64,000 nucleotides of DNA from Clostridium putrefaciens (GCF_900461105.1 NZ_UFWZ01000001.1:682001-746000), one strand, 5' to 3'; shown: positions 28,732 to 39,144, counted from the stretch's first letter. The notes: generated by a model from the sequence alone, not told the origin. Translations and numbers: made by a program.

Positions 28732-29595
28732 TTACATGAATTCATTAAGGAACTTATCTGCATTTTTAGGTTCCCATGTTCTATCTACTAATGATATTCC
28801 TGAATTTAATACAGGATGAAGTTCTCCGTAAGTGGCTTTACCTTTTTCCTGATAGATTATACCACCTGGAATCCCTTCATCTCCAAATTGAGATGCCTTC
28901 TCAAATGCTGAAAGCTTATTACTTGGATCATGGGATTCATCTAAATAATAAAGTCTATCTTTATACCACTTAAAGGTATTTACTTTATTAAATGTTACAC
29001 AAGGTTGAAGTATATCTATTAAAGCATATCCTTTATGATTCATAGCAGCTTTTATAATTTCTACAAGCTTATCCTTATCTCCAGAGAATGCTCTAGCTAC
29101 AAAGGTCGCTCCAGCACTTATTGCTACTGCTAGTGGATTTAAAGGATATATATTAACACCTTCAAATTGCATAGAAGTCTTTTGACCTAAAGCAGTTGTA
29201 GGTGATCCCTGACCTTTAGTTAATCCATAAATTTGATTATCGTGAACTAATTGAACTATATCCACATTTCTTCTTTGTGCATGCAAGAAGTGATTTCCAC
29301 CTTCTCCATAAGCATCACCATCACCACCAGTAACTACAACATTTAAATCTTTATTAACTAATTTTATAGCTTGAGCTGGAGGAAGAGCTCTTCCGTGCAG
29401 ACCATTAAATCCATTGGCTCTTATATAATGAGGTGTCTTTGCAGCTTGTCCTATACCGGAAACCATTACTAATTGATCAGGAGCTATGTCAAGCTCTGCA
29501 GCGGCTCTCTTTATAGCATCTAGTATGTTAAAGTTACCACAACCAGGGCACCATGTATTTTCATCTTTAGTGTTATAAAGCTTTATATCTAACAT
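28732..29595 (-). CDS. korB: 2-oxoacid:ferredoxin oxidoreductase, beta subunit (TPP)
   Basis: 287 aa. WCPGCGNFNILDAI at residues ~16-30 and VTGGDGDAYGEGGNHFLHA (GDG TPP/Mg motif) are diagnostic of the beta subunit. With KorA it oxidatively decarboxylates a 2-oxoacid to acyl-CoA, reducing ferredoxin. Its start follows the korA stop with no gap (TAAATG), so the pair is coupled. 2-oxoglutarate is the usual annotation, but branched 2-oxoacids are equally possible in an amino-acid fermenter. No separate ferredoxin-like delta subunit is nearby. Confidence 0.93.
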   Translation of the reverse strand: MLDIKLYNTKDENTWCPGCGNFNILDAIKRAAAELDIAPDQLVMVSGIGQAAKTPHYIRANGFNGLHGRALPPAQAIKLVNKDLNVVVTGGDGDAYGEGGNHFLHAQRRNVDIVQLVHDNQIYGLTKGQGSPTTALGQKTSMQFEGVNIYPLNPLAVAISAGATFVARAFSGDKDKLVEIIKAAMNHKGYALIDILQPCVTFNKVNTFKWYKDRLYYLDESHDPSNKLSAFEKASQFGDEGIPGGIIYQEKGKATYGELHPVLNSGISLVDRTWEPKNADKFLNEFM

Positions 29596-31275
29596 TTAAA
29601 GCGCCTCCCTTTTTACTGCATCATATATTTCTATAGAATTTAATTGTCTTCCATCGTATTTGAGGATACTTTTATTCATAATTAATCCTGTTTCTTGAGT
29701 TATAAATTTACCTAGTTGTCCTGTAAAGTTTTGTTCAACATTTATTAATGTTTTAGCATCTTTAGAATACTTAGCTAGCAAATTTTGAGGTAGGGGGGAT
29801 ATATCTCCAAAGCTAAGAGCGCCAACATTGAAACCATCTTTATTAAGCATATCTACAGCTTCTTTTAAAGCACCATAAGTTGAGCCCCAGCCTAGTAATA
29901 ATGTATCAGGAGTTTCTACCCCAAAGTATTCAGGTTCAATTAAATCTTCTTTAATTAAATCTAGCTTTTTCATCCTTTTTTGCATTTGTTCATTTCTTAC
30001 ATCAGATTCTTCAGTTATATGGGAATCTTCAGTGTGCTCATCACTATCAACTAGAACTATCTGTCCTTTAACCTTTCCAGGGATAAACCTTGGAGATATT
30101 CCATTTTCAGTTAGCTTATACCTTTGGTATTCTTCGCCATCAGTTAATACATCTGATATTGATATATGTCGTTCTATTTTAAGTGATTGAAGATCAAACT
30201 TTGGAACAGTAATATTATAATCTGCTAGATATTGATCTGTTAATAATAAAACTACAGTTTGATATTTATCTGCTAAGTTTAAGGCTCTAAAAGTTTGATA
30301 AAAAGCATCTTCAGGGTTTCTAACAGCTATAACCATCCTTGGGAATTCACCATGAGAAGCTGTAAGTAAGAAGCTTAAATCACTTTGTTCAGTTCTAGTA
30401 GGAAGTCCTGTAGCAGGGCCTGGTCTTTGTGAGTCTACTACAACTAGAGGAGTTTCCATAATACCTGCAAGACCTAAAGCTTCTACCATAAGTGAGAAAC
30501 CACCACCAGATGAACCGGTCATAGATCTAGCACCAGCATAAGAGGCTCCTATAGCTGCATTAATAGCTGCTATTTCATCTTCAACTTGATCAACTACGAT
30601 TCCTGCTTCTACTTGTTTTTTAGAAAGGTAGGTCATTATACTTGTGGCAGGAGTCATAGGATAAGCCGCATAATAGGAAAGTCCACCAGCTAAAGCTCCA
30701 AGAGCTATTGAGGTATTGCCATTTATAAGCATGTTATCTTTTAGATGTCCTTCTTTTAAATCATAGGTGCTATCTACTAAGTTGTAACCCTTATTAAAAG
30801 CATCCACATTTATTTTTCTTATTTCATCTGTAAACTTCTTACTAAAGATGTCAGATACACCTTCATTTGATATCCCAAAATATTTTACAACAATACCAGC
30901 AGCCACAGATCCAAAGGCCCTTGTGAGGCCTGCATCTTTAGCAAGCTTCATAAGTGGAAACGTCTTAACTCTCTTATCATCATGTTCTATTTTTTCATCT
31001 GTTATAATTATGCCATTATCTTCAAGATTATTTAAATGAGTATCTATAGTATCTTTATCTAAAGCAATTATTAAATCTATGGAAGTTGTATGTGTATAAA
31101 TTGGTTCATCACCAAAACGAACCTGTGTAAAATTGTGTCCACCTCTAACTCTTGACATATAGTCTTTATTAGAAAACACGTAAAATCCTTTTTTGAAAAG
31201 CAACTTTTCTATAAAGTCACTAATCGTATCCATACCTTGTCCTGCTGTACCACCAACTAATATATTAAATTTCAA
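29596..31275 (-). CDS. korA: 2-oxoacid:ferredoxin oxidoreductase, fused gamma-alpha subunit
   Basis: 559 aa. An N-terminal gamma domain (ILVGGTAGQGMDTISD, YMSRVRGGHNFTQVRFG; ~1-180) is fused to an alpha domain (ALGALAGGLSYYAAYPMTPA onward) and a C-terminal transketolase-like piece (TLLLGWGSTYGALKEAV). TTG start at 31275, seven bases after GAGGTG. First gene of the two-gene operon. Confidence 0.93.
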   Translation of the reverse strand: MKFNILVGGTAGQGMDTISDFIEKLLFKKGFYVFSNKDYMSRVRGGHNFTQVRFGDEPIYTHTTSIDLIIALDKDTIDTHLNNLEDNGIIITDEKIEHDDKRVKTFPLMKLAKDAGLTRAFGSVAAGIVVKYFGISNEGVSDIFSKKFTDEIRKINVDAFNKGYNLVDSTYDLKEGHLKDNMLINGNTSIALGALAGGLSYYAAYPMTPATSIMTYLSKKQVEAGIVVDQVEDEIAAINAAIGASYAGARSMTGSSGGGFSLMVEALGLAGIMETPLVVVDSQRPGPATGLPTRTEQSDLSFLLTASHGEFPRMVIAVRNPEDAFYQTFRALNLADKYQTVVLLLTDQYLADYNITVPKFDLQSLKIERHISISDVLTDGEEYQRYKLTENGISPRFIPGKVKGQIVLVDSDEHTEDSHITEESDVRNEQMQKRMKKLDLIKEDLIEPEYFGVETPDTLLLGWGSTYGALKEAVDMLNKDGFNVGALSFGDISPLPQNLLAKYSKDAKTLINVEQNFTGQLGKFITQETGLIMNKSILKYDGRQLNSIEIYDAVKREAL

Positions 31276-31659
31276 AATTAAACACCTCGTTTCATAAATT
31301 TTGCAATCTGTTATATAATTTTTACTATAAATATATAATAGACCTTATTACTCATTGTGTCAATAATGACTATCAATTAAAAGTAATTATTATTGAATTA
31401 GAGTGGTGTATAGAGTAAAAGTTGCTGGTAATAATATTATTATATGAAACAACTTATGCTGTGAATTGTATAATAGAAGATATATAAAGCTTAGATAAAG
31501 GTTTTAGGAGATATGTGATCCATGTGTACATTTTGATTTTAAAATTATATTTTAATTTAAATAGATATACAGATATAAATATTCAAATATAGTATATCTG
31601 TATAAGTTACATAATCAATCTGTACTATTAATATGAAATATTAATAGATTATATAATAT
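31276..31659. other. AT-rich intergenic region with two perfect inverted repeats
   Basis: 384 bp without a gene. It holds the korA promoter/RBS side at the left. A 12-bp perfect inverted repeat TATACAGATATA lies at 31566-31577 / 31593-31604, and a 10-bp stem CTATTAATAT with a 3-base loop at 31625-31647. The second sits just after the stop of the CydD-like stump on the minus strand but lacks a T run. No recognisable continuation of cydD was found on translating the bases after that stop. Confidence 0.6.
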
Positions 31660-31869
31660 TTATTGCTTAATTTTATACTTAAAATTAGATATTAAATGCT
31701 GAAAGGATAAGGGAAGTGATTCTTTTTTATATATTAAATCAATAAAGTTTCCTAATGTAAATATTATGAAGATATTACAAGCTAGAGATATCCAATTCAT
31801 AAGTACTGTAAGCATAATGTATCTTTTAGAATCTTCACATAGGTTTAAAAGTCTTTTATCTACCATCAT
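31660..31869 (-). pseudogene. Truncated CydD-like ABC exporter N-terminus
   Basis: 69 aa. The first ~45 residues (MMVDKRLLNLCEDSKRYIML, one membrane helix, FTLGNFIDLIYK) resemble the start and first membrane helix of CydD-type thiol-reductant ABC exporters. It then ends with unrelated residues, and no ABC domain follows. The ATG lies within the last codons of the DUF454 gene (14-bp overlap), the coupling expected for an intact DUF454-cydDC operon. I read it as a deletion remnant; a real small membrane protein is the alternative. Confidence 0.5.
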
Positions 31870-32242
31870 TAGGTACGGCCCCCTTAATAGTTTTAATCTT
31901 TATAAATACTAAGGTCTTTATAATTAATAGGATAACTATAGTAATTTGCATTGGTAATATGGGTTTAGTAAAAAATAAAGTAATTAAAATTGCATATACA
32001 GGAATTAAGATAAACAACTTTGATTTTAAGGTCATTCCGTTACTTAACTTAAAGTCTTTCAAGTGTTTTTTATATATTTTAGTATTTTCAAACCAATAAT
32101 TGATTTTTGAGGATCCCTTTATGAAACAAAAAGAGCATAATAATAAAAATGGAAATGTAGGTAGTAAAGGTAATATTGCGCCTACAAAAGCAAGGAATAA
32201 GGATATGAAACCTAACAGTATGAATAAAACCTTTTTTAACAT
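31856..32242 (-). CDS. DUF454 (YbaN-like) membrane protein
   Basis: 128 aa, about four hydrophobic helices: LFILLGFISLFLAFVGAI, LLPTFPFLLLCSFCFIKGS, then two near the C-terminus. The N-terminal half, with LPLLPTFPFLLL and the following KGSSKINYWFE, matches DUF454/YbaN. Function unknown. It is often next to cydDC-type transporter genes, and here its 3' end overlaps a CydD-like stump. RBS GGAGG on the minus strand. Confidence 0.85.
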   Translation of the reverse strand: MLKKVLFILLGFISLFLAFVGAILPLLPTFPFLLLCSFCFIKGSSKINYWFENTKIYKKHLKDFKLSNGMTLKSKLFILIPVYAILITLFFTKPILPMQITIVILLIIKTLVFIKIKTIKGAVPNDGR

Positions 32243-32485
32243 CGTTAACCTCCTGAATGATTATATTTTATAATTAGTATATATGTTAATATAGTAACAT
32301 TGATGATACTTATTTTCAACAGAGGATTAAAGTCATTATCATTAACAAGAGATTGATATAAGGTTGTCAAAGAGATTCATAAGGGTTATTAGTGTAATTT
32401 AAAAGAGTTTGGAAGGGTATCCTAGTAAAGTTTTATTTTTACTAGAATATTTTATTATGACTTAATTAATAAAGTAATGGATACA

Positions 32486-33040
32486 TTATAAAAGGATTTT
32501 AAGATCTATTTCTTTGAATATTTGTCCATCTAAGGTTTTGATTTTAAACATGTTTTCATGTAAAATACCGTAACAATGAGGGGTATCTTCCTTTGGAAAT
32601 GTAATAGAACCAGGATTTAATACAAAAATGTTATTTAAGTTTTCCGCTAAAGGTACATGAGTATGACCGTATATTAGGGCATCTCCAGCACTTAAATTCG
32701 GAATATTATTCTTGTTAAAAATATGACCATGAGTTAAAAATAGTCTCTTATTATTATATAGAATTATAGAATAATCACTCATAGTTGGATAATTTAGTAC
32801 CATTTGATCTACTTCACTTTCACAGTTACCTCTTACAGCTATAATTTTATCAGTATAGGAGTTTAAAATTGAGGTAACCTTTTTAGGATCATAATCTCTA
32901 GGAAGTGGATTTCTAGCTCCATGATATAGTTGATCACCAAGGATAATTAAGTAGTCGGCTTTTTCCGTTTCAAAGACTTCTAAAGCTTTTTCTAAATAAT
33001 AGGCAGAACCATGAATATCTGATATAAAAAACAACTTCAT
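32486..33040 (-). CDS. yfcE: YfcE/MJ0936-family metallophosphodiesterase
   Basis: 184 aa. Calcineurin-like metal motifs are SDIHGS (residue ~6), GDQLYHGA, RGNCESEVD (GNC[DE]), LTHGH and YGHTHVP, complete for a two-metal site. It hydrolyses phosphodiesters in vitro in E. coli YfcE; the natural substrate is unclear. Divergent from the SNF2 gene, with about 90 bp between them. Confidence 0.92.
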   Translation of the reverse strand: MKLFFISDIHGSAYYLEKALEVFETEKADYLIILGDQLYHGARNPLPRDYDPKKVTSILNSYTDKIIAVRGNCESEVDQMVLNYPTMSDYSIILYNNKRLFLTHGHIFNKNNIPNLSAGDALIYGHTHVPLAENLNNIFVLNPGSITFPKEDTPHCYGILHENMFKIKTLDGQIFKEIDLKILL

Positions 33041-33127
33041 TTTAATAAGTCTCCTTTGTATTTTATAGGTTATGTTATAATTATAGCAAAATAAGTATTA
33101 TAAGATATGATTTAAGGAGAGAAAACA

Positions 33128-36100
33128 TTGAAAAAATACGAGTTGTTACAAATGTTTAATGAGGGAACCAGTGGGAAAAATCATATTAAAGGTGAGAGAA
33201 TTATAGATAATGATTTAGTTTCTTCTATAGACATAATAAGTGAGGAAAACTTAATTTGTGTAGATGGTAGGGTTATTTCTGAAAGCCTTTTTAATAAGTA
33301 TAAGACTATAATTGAAATAAATGCAAAAAACAAGAGTATTTTGTCTACATTTTGTAGTTGTGCTGATTATGAAAAAAATGAATTTAAAAAAGAAAATTAT
33401 TGTTGTAAACATTTAGTGGCAACATTTTACAAGGCGCTTAAAAGCTTACAAACTCTTAAGGCTTTAAATACAGAGCATCCTCTTTTGGATAGTTTATATA
33501 AAGATAAAAGTGGCGTTTTAGATATACTTTTAGGTGATGAAAAAGATAAAGAAGAAATTAAAATAGAGGTTTATATTAATAAAGATCAGTGGAGTAATGG
33601 TATAAAGGTTGAATTTAAAATAGGTAGTAAATTTGCAAGATCAAGTGATCTTAATGTGTTAAAGGATGTTAATCAATTTTTACTAGCTTACTATAATAAC
33701 TTTCCAGTGATTTATAGTAAAACCTTCACATTTCATAAAAAGACTCAAAAATTAAATGTAAAAGACAAAAGGCTTATAGATTTTATAGAAAATCTTTGGA
33801 CTTTAGATAAAAATACTAAGGGTTTTAAGAGTAGTAGGGAGAAAAATATAGATGTAAAGTATATAAATATTCCAGAATACATGGTTCGGGAACTTTTTTA
33901 TATAATAAAAAATCATAGGGTGTATTTAAACGAAGGATTTTTTTCAAGACCAGTGGAAACAGAAATTATAATAGAGGACCCTGAAATAAGATTTGAATTA
34001 AAAGATTCTAAAGGTAATTACACATTGAAAGTCACTGAAGGTATGCCTAGAATTTTAGATTCTAAAAATGAAGTTTTATTATATGGTACAAATGTATATC
34101 TTCCAAGCTTTGAATTTTGTTATAAGATAAGGCCTTATTTTGATATATTTAGTAAGGCTAAAATTGTAACCATACCAATATCTGAAGAAGAGACCATATT
34201 AAGAAGGCTAATTCCAGATCTTAATTCATTATCACCTATGGTTTCATTATCAAATTCTATACAAGAAAAGATTGTAATTGATTGTTGCAAATTTAATTTT
34301 TATTTTGATAGGAAAGATGAAATTATAACACTAAAGGTTAAAGTAAGGTATGGAGCCTTTGAATTTAATATTTTTAAGGACTTTACGGAAAAGGTTATAT
34401 ATAGAGCAATTAAAAAGGAAGAGGAGACAATTGGAATTATTAAAGCTTTAGGATTTGAAGAAGTAAAGGGAGTATTTCATTTTTTAAAAGATGATGATTA
34501 TATATTTAACTTTTTTAAAAATGATATAGAAAGGCTTCAAAAAATAGGCGAAGTTTATTACTCTGAAAATTTCAAGGGTCTAAAAGATATAGGAACTAAA
34601 GGCATAAATGCACAAATTAGTTCAGGTAAATATGATTATTTTGATATGGACTTTAATATAGGAGATATATCATCTAAAGAAACTATGGATATAATAAGAT
34701 CATTTAGGGATAATCTTAAATATTATAAATTAGAAAGTGGGGAGTACCTAGATTTACAGGAACTAGAACTTAATAAGTTCTTAAAGCTTTTAGATTCAGT
34801 ATCTTCTTTTAATGTAGAGGGGAACCATATTCAAATATCTAAGAATAAAGCGGTATTTTTGCATAGTTATATAGAAGAAAATAATATTAGATATATAAAG
34901 GGAAAGGGTGAATTAAAGAAGGTAAAAGATAAACTTAAACACATAGAAAAGTTAACGTTTAATGTGCCATTTGAATTAAAGGGAACACTTAGAGAATATC
35001 AAAAGATAGGTTATAACTGGCTTAAAACTTTAGATTACTTAGGATTTGGAGGGATTTTAGCTGATGAAATGGGTCTTGGTAAAACTATTCAAATTATCGT
35101 GTTTTTATTATCTAATAAGGGAAGTAAATCATTAATTGTAGCACCTACATCATTAATTTATAACTGGATAAATGAATTTCATAAGTTTGCACCAAATCTA
35201 AAAGTTGTGGCTGTTAATGGACCCAAAGAAGAGAGGGAATCTATTTTAGAAAATATAGAAGATGTGGATGTTCTAATAACTACATATAATTTATTAAAAA
35301 GAGATATAGACATTTTTTGTAATTTAGAATTTGATTATTGCATATTAGATGAAGCTCAAAATATAAAAAATTATAATTCTCAAAATTCCATAGCTTCAAA
35401 GAGTATAAACGCAAGGACAAGATTTGCGTTATCAGGTACTCCATTAGAAAATTCTCTTATGGATCTATGGTCAATATTTGACTTTATAATGCCAGGATAT
35501 CTTTATGATGAGAAAAGATTTAGCGTGAGATACCTTAAAAGGCTTAAGGAAGAACCAGAAGTCTTAGAGGATTTAAATAGGCTAATAAAACCATTTATTC
35601 TTAGAAGAAAAAAGAGCGAAGTCTTAAAAGAATTACCACAAAAGATAGAAAAGGTGCTATTAGTTAACCTAGAAGAAGAGCAAAAAAAGGTCTATAAGGC
35701 TTATGCTGATTATGTAGTTCAGTTAATAGAAAAAAAGGTAAAGGATGATGAATTTAAAAATAGTAAAATAGAGATACTATCTTATATAACAAAACTAAGG
35801 CAACTGTGCTTAGATCCAACAGTACTAATTAGTGATTATGTTGGTGATAGTGGAAAGCTTATAGCCTTATTAGAGTTGATTCAAGGGAGCATAGAAGAAG
35901 GTCATAGAATACTTATATTTTCACAATTTACTACAGTGCTTAAAAACATAGGTAAGAGAATAAAAGCAGAAGGCATAGACTTTAACTATCTTGATGGATC
36001 TATATCTTCAGAAAAGAGAATAGAATTAGTAAATAGTTTTAATGAAGGAAGGAACCCTATATTTTTAATAAGCTTAAAAGCTGGGGGCACGGGACTTAAT

Positions 36101-36367
36101 TTAACTTCGGCTGATACTGTAATTCATTTTGATCCTTGGTGGAATCCAGCAGTAGAAGAACAAGCTACAGATAGAGCTCACAGAATAGGACAAAAGAACG
36201 TGGTAGAGGTAATAAAGATAATAGCTAAAGGAACTATAGAAGAAAAGATTCTTTCATTGCAAGAAGAAAAGAAAAGACTTATATCAGAATTTATAGGGGA
36301 TGAATCTTCTAGAGGAGAAGGATTTTCAGGTCTAAATGAAGAAGAATTATTAGGATTATTTAAGTAA
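33128..36367 (+). CDS. SNF2-family helicase with SWIM zinc finger
   Basis: 1079 aa. SWIM domain near residues 75-100 (CSCADYE...CCKHL, CxCxnCxH). A central SNF2-associated region is followed by the ATPase: LADEMGLGKTIQI (Walker A), ILDEAQNIKN (DEAQ), ALSGTPLENSL, and in the second lobe SLKAGGTGLNLTSAD and ATDRAHRIGQ. A bacterial RapA/HepA-like motor on nucleic acid; its role is not known. TTG start at 33128, six bases after AAGGAGA. Convergent with adhE. Confidence 0.94.
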   Translation: MKKYELLQMFNEGTSGKNHIKGERIIDNDLVSSIDIISEENLICVDGRVISESLFNKYKTIIEINAKNKSILSTFCSCADYEKNEFKKENYCCKHLVATFYKALKSLQTLKALNTEHPLLDSLYKDKSGVLDILLGDEKDKEEIKIEVYINKDQWSNGIKVEFKIGSKFARSSDLNVLKDVNQFLLAYYNNFPVIYSKTFTFHKKTQKLNVKDKRLIDFIENLWTLDKNTKGFKSSREKNIDVKYINIPEYMVRELFYIIKNHRVYLNEGFFSRPVETEIIIEDPEIRFELKDSKGNYTLKVTEGMPRILDSKNEVLLYGTNVYLPSFEFCYKIRPYFDIFSKAKIVTIPISEEETILRRLIPDLNSLSPMVSLSNSIQEKIVIDCCKFNFYFDRKDEIITLKVKVRYGAFEFNIFKDFTEKVIYRAIKKEEETIGIIKALGFEEVKGVFHFLKDDDYIFNFFKNDIERLQKIGEVYYSENFKGLKDIGTKGINAQISSGKYDYFDMDFNIGDISSKETMDIIRSFRDNLKYYKLESGEYLDLQELELNKFLKLLDSVSSFNVEGNHIQISKNKAVFLHSYIEENNIRYIKGKGELKKVKDKLKHIEKLTFNVPFELKGTLREYQKIGYNWLKTLDYLGFGGILADEMGLGKTIQIIVFLLSNKGSKSLIVAPTSLIYNWINEFHKFAPNLKVVAVNGPKEERESILENIEDVDVLITTYNLLKRDIDIFCNLEFDYCILDEAQNIKNYNSQNSIASKSINARTRFALSGTPLENSLMDLWSIFDFIMPGYLYDEKRFSVRYLKRLKEEPEVLEDLNRLIKPFILRRKKSEVLKELPQKIEKVLLVNLEEEQKKVYKAYADYVVQLIEKKVKDDEFKNSKIEILSYITKLRQLCLDPTVLISDYVGDSGKLIALLELIQGSIEEGHRILIFSQFTTVLKNIGKRIKAEGIDFNYLDGSISSEKRIELVNSFNEGRNPIFLISLKAGGTGLNLTSADTVIHFDPWWNPAVEEQATDRAHRIGQKNVVEVIKIIAKGTIEEKILSLQEEKKRLISEFIGDESSRGEGFSGLNEEELLGLFK

Positions 36368-36374
36368 AAAGAAA

Positions 36375-36426
36375 AGGCTAAGCTACAAGTGGATTTAAAA
36401 AGCTATGTAGCTTAGCCATTTTTATT
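36375..36426. terminator. Bidirectional terminator
   Basis: GGCTAAGCTACA pairs with TGTAGCTTAGCC, with A-rich left and T-rich right flanks, between the convergent SNF2 and adhE genes. Confidence 0.9.
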
Positions 36427-36438
36427 TAAACTTTAATG

Positions 36439-39069
36439 TTACTTTTTTTTAGTTGTATTTTTGGGTCCTTTAGTGTCAGATGTTATTCCTTCAAATACAT
36501 CTACGTACATTTGCTTAATTTCGCTCATTAGTGGATATCTTGGGTTAGCACCTGTACACTGGTCATCAAAGGCTTGCTCAACCATGTCGTCAAGGGTAGC
36601 ATAGAACTTTTGTGATGATACCCCAGCCTCTGCTATAGTTTTAGGCATGTTAACCTTAGATTTTAGTTCATCTATAGCTTTAATTAACAACTGAACCTTT
36701 TCATCTATAGTATTTCCTCCAAGACCTAGGTAATCAGCTACCCTTGCATATCTCCATGCAGCATTTGGGTATTTATATTGAGGGAAGGCTGCTTGCTTAA
36801 CAGGAGCATCTGTAGCATTAAACTTAATTACTTCGTTTATTAGTAATGCATTAGCAATGCCATGTGGTATATGATGGAATGCACCTAATTTATGTGCCAT
36901 TGAGTGGCAGACTCCTAAGAATGAATTCGCAAAAGCCATACCAGCCATGGAGGAAGCATGAGCCATCTTTTCTCTAGCCTTAATATTAGTTGTTCCTTCA
37001 TTATAAGCATCTGGTAAGTATTTGAATATTAATCTTATGGATTCTAAAGCCATACCATTAGTATATTCTGATGCAAGTACTGATACGTAAGCTTCTAGGG
37101 AATGTGTTAATGCGTCTACACCTGAAGATGCTGTTAATCCTTTTGGCATACTCATCATGAGTTCTGCATCTACTATAGCCATATCAGGAGTTAATTCATA
37201 GTCCGCTAATGGATACTTAATACCTGTTTCTTCATCAGTTATAACTGCGAATGGAGTTACTTCTGAACCAGTTCCAGCTGATGTTGGCACAGCAACCATC
37301 ATTGCCTTCTCACCCATAACTGGGAATTTATAAACTCTTTTTCTTATATCCATAAATCTCATAGCAAGATCTTCAAATCTAATCTCTGGGTGTTCATACA
37401 TTACCCACATAATTTTAGCTGCATCCATTGGTGAGCCTCCACCTAATGAAAGTATCACATCAGGTTTGAAGCTTAACATTTCTTCAGCACCTTTTTTTGC
37501 AGTTTTAAGTGTTGGGTCTGGTTCAACATCTGAGAAGATTTTGTAGTCTATTTTATTTTCATCTAATATATCAGTAACCTTATGAGTATATCCTAAGTCG
37601 AATAATACCTTATCTGTAACTATAAATACCTTCTTTTTATTTAAATCATGTAGCTCTTGTAGAGCTATAGGTAAACATCCATATTTAAAGTAAGTTTTTT
37701 CGGGAACTCTAAACCAAAGCATATTTTCTCTCCTCTCAGCAACACTTTTTATGTTAATTAAGTGTTTAGGGCCAACATTTTCTGAAACAGAGTTTCCACC
37801 CCAAGATCCGCAACCAAGTGTTAAAGATGGAGCTAACTTAAAGTTATATATATCTCCAATTGCTCCTTGTGATGCAGGCATATTTATTAATGTTCTAGCA
37901 GTTTTCATGGCAGCTCCAAACTGGGTAATTCTATCCGTTGACTTAACTTGATCTGTATAAAGTATAGAAGTATGACCGAATCCACCTAATTCTACTAGTC
38001 TAGCAGCCTTTGTTAAAGATTCGTCAAATGATTTTACTTTGTACATTGCAAGTACTGGTGACAACTTCTCGTGTGAGAATGGCTCTTCAAGTTCCACTGA
38101 GTCTACTTCTCCAACCAATACTTTTGCAACCTTTGGTACAGAAACTCCAGCCATTTCAGCTATTTTAAAGGCTGATTGTCCAACGATATCGGCATTTAAT
38201 CCACCTTTATCATTTAAGATTATTTTTCTAACCTTATCAACTTCTTCACCTTTTAATATATAAGCTCCTCTTAGGGATAACTCTTTTTTTACTTCCTCAT
38301 AAACTGAATCCATAACAACTATACTTTGCTCTGAAGCACAGATTACACCATTATCGAAGGTTTTAGAGAGTAATATTGAGTTTACAGCCATTTTTATGTG
38401 AGCTGTTTCATCAATTATAGCTGGGGTATTTCCGGCACCAACACCTAAAGCTGGTCTACCTGATGAATATGCGGACTTAACCATGGCAGGTCCGCCAGTA
38501 GCTAGGATTATATCTGATTCACGCATTACATTTTGTGATAATTCAACGGAAGGCTCATCTATCCATGCTATTATTCCTTCTGGTGCACCAGCTTTAACTG
38601 CTGCATCTAAAACTATTTTAGCAGCTTCAATTGTAGATTTTTTTGCTCTTGGATGAGGACTTATGATTATAGCATTTCTTGTTTTTAATGCTATTAATGT
38701 TTTAAATATTGCTGTTGATGTTGGGTTAGTAGTTGGAACAATGGCAGCTATAACTCCAATAGGTTCAGCCACTTTAGTAATACCGAAGGTATTATCTTTG
38801 TCTATAACACCACAGGTTTTCATATCTTTATATTTGTTATATATATATTCTGCTGCAAAGTGGTTCTTTATAACTTTATCTTCAACAATACCCATACCAG
38901 TCTCTTCTACAGTCATTTTAGCTAGTTTAATTCTTGCGTTGTTTGCGGCCATAGCAGCTTGTCTAAATATCTCATCTACCTCTTCTTGGGTGTATGTGGC
39001 AAATAACTTTTGGGCTTCTCTTAACTGTCTAATTCTCTCTGTTAATTCCTTTGAGTTTGTTACTAACAT
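36439..39069 (-). CDS. adhE: Bifunctional acetaldehyde-CoA/alcohol dehydrogenase AdhE
   Basis: 876 aa. N-terminal CoA-acylating aldehyde dehydrogenase (~1-440) with the catalytic cysteine in GVICASEQSIVV. C-terminal iron alcohol dehydrogenase (~450-870) with the NAD motif LGGGSPMDAAK and the metal ligands in VDALTHSLEAYVS and CHSMAHKLGAFHHIPHG. It reduces acetyl-CoA to ethanol via acetaldehyde and regenerates two NAD+; the family forms filaments called spirosomes. The C-terminus is unusually Lys-rich (TKGPKNTTKKK). Regulated by two Rex-like operators at its promoter. RBS AGGAGGAAT. Confidence 0.97.
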   Translation of the reverse strand: MLVTNSKELTERIRQLREAQKLFATYTQEEVDEIFRQAAMAANNARIKLAKMTVEETGMGIVEDKVIKNHFAAEYIYNKYKDMKTCGVIDKDNTFGITKVAEPIGVIAAIVPTTNPTSTAIFKTLIALKTRNAIIISPHPRAKKSTIEAAKIVLDAAVKAGAPEGIIAWIDEPSVELSQNVMRESDIILATGGPAMVKSAYSSGRPALGVGAGNTPAIIDETAHIKMAVNSILLSKTFDNGVICASEQSIVVMDSVYEEVKKELSLRGAYILKGEEVDKVRKIILNDKGGLNADIVGQSAFKIAEMAGVSVPKVAKVLVGEVDSVELEEPFSHEKLSPVLAMYKVKSFDESLTKAARLVELGGFGHTSILYTDQVKSTDRITQFGAAMKTARTLINMPASQGAIGDIYNFKLAPSLTLGCGSWGGNSVSENVGPKHLINIKSVAERRENMLWFRVPEKTYFKYGCLPIALQELHDLNKKKVFIVTDKVLFDLGYTHKVTDILDENKIDYKIFSDVEPDPTLKTAKKGAEEMLSFKPDVILSLGGGSPMDAAKIMWVMYEHPEIRFEDLAMRFMDIRKRVYKFPVMGEKAMMVAVPTSAGTGSEVTPFAVITDEETGIKYPLADYELTPDMAIVDAELMMSMPKGLTASSGVDALTHSLEAYVSVLASEYTNGMALESIRLIFKYLPDAYNEGTTNIKAREKMAHASSMAGMAFANSFLGVCHSMAHKLGAFHHIPHGIANALLINEVIKFNATDAPVKQAAFPQYKYPNAAWRYARVADYLGLGGNTIDEKVQLLIKAIDELKSKVNMPKTIAEAGVSSQKFYATLDDMVEQAFDDQCTGANPRYPLMSEIKQMYVDVFEGITSDTKGPKNTTKKK

Positions 39070-39111
39070 AATTATTCCTCCTAGAATTATATAAAAATTT
39101 TCAATTCTTAA

Positions 39112-39129
39112 TTGTTAATTTTTTATCAA
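39112..39129 (-). promoter_or_regulatory. Rex operator downstream of adhE start site
   Basis: TTGTTAATTTTTTATCAA matches the Rex consensus TTGTTAANNNNTTAACAA at all but one defined position, with the exact 4-base spacer. It lies just downstream of the predicted +1 and 43 bp before the adhE ATG, a roadblock position. Rex senses NADH/NAD+ and represses adhE in clostridia. Confidence 0.8.
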
Positions 39130-39144
39130 GTTTCTTATGGACTC

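Noticed and set aside
38663-39094. 143-codon open frame antisense to adhE
   Set aside because: Lies wholly opposite well-conserved adhE codons; no RBS or recognisable domain. Several similar antisense frames elsewhere were discarded for the same reason.
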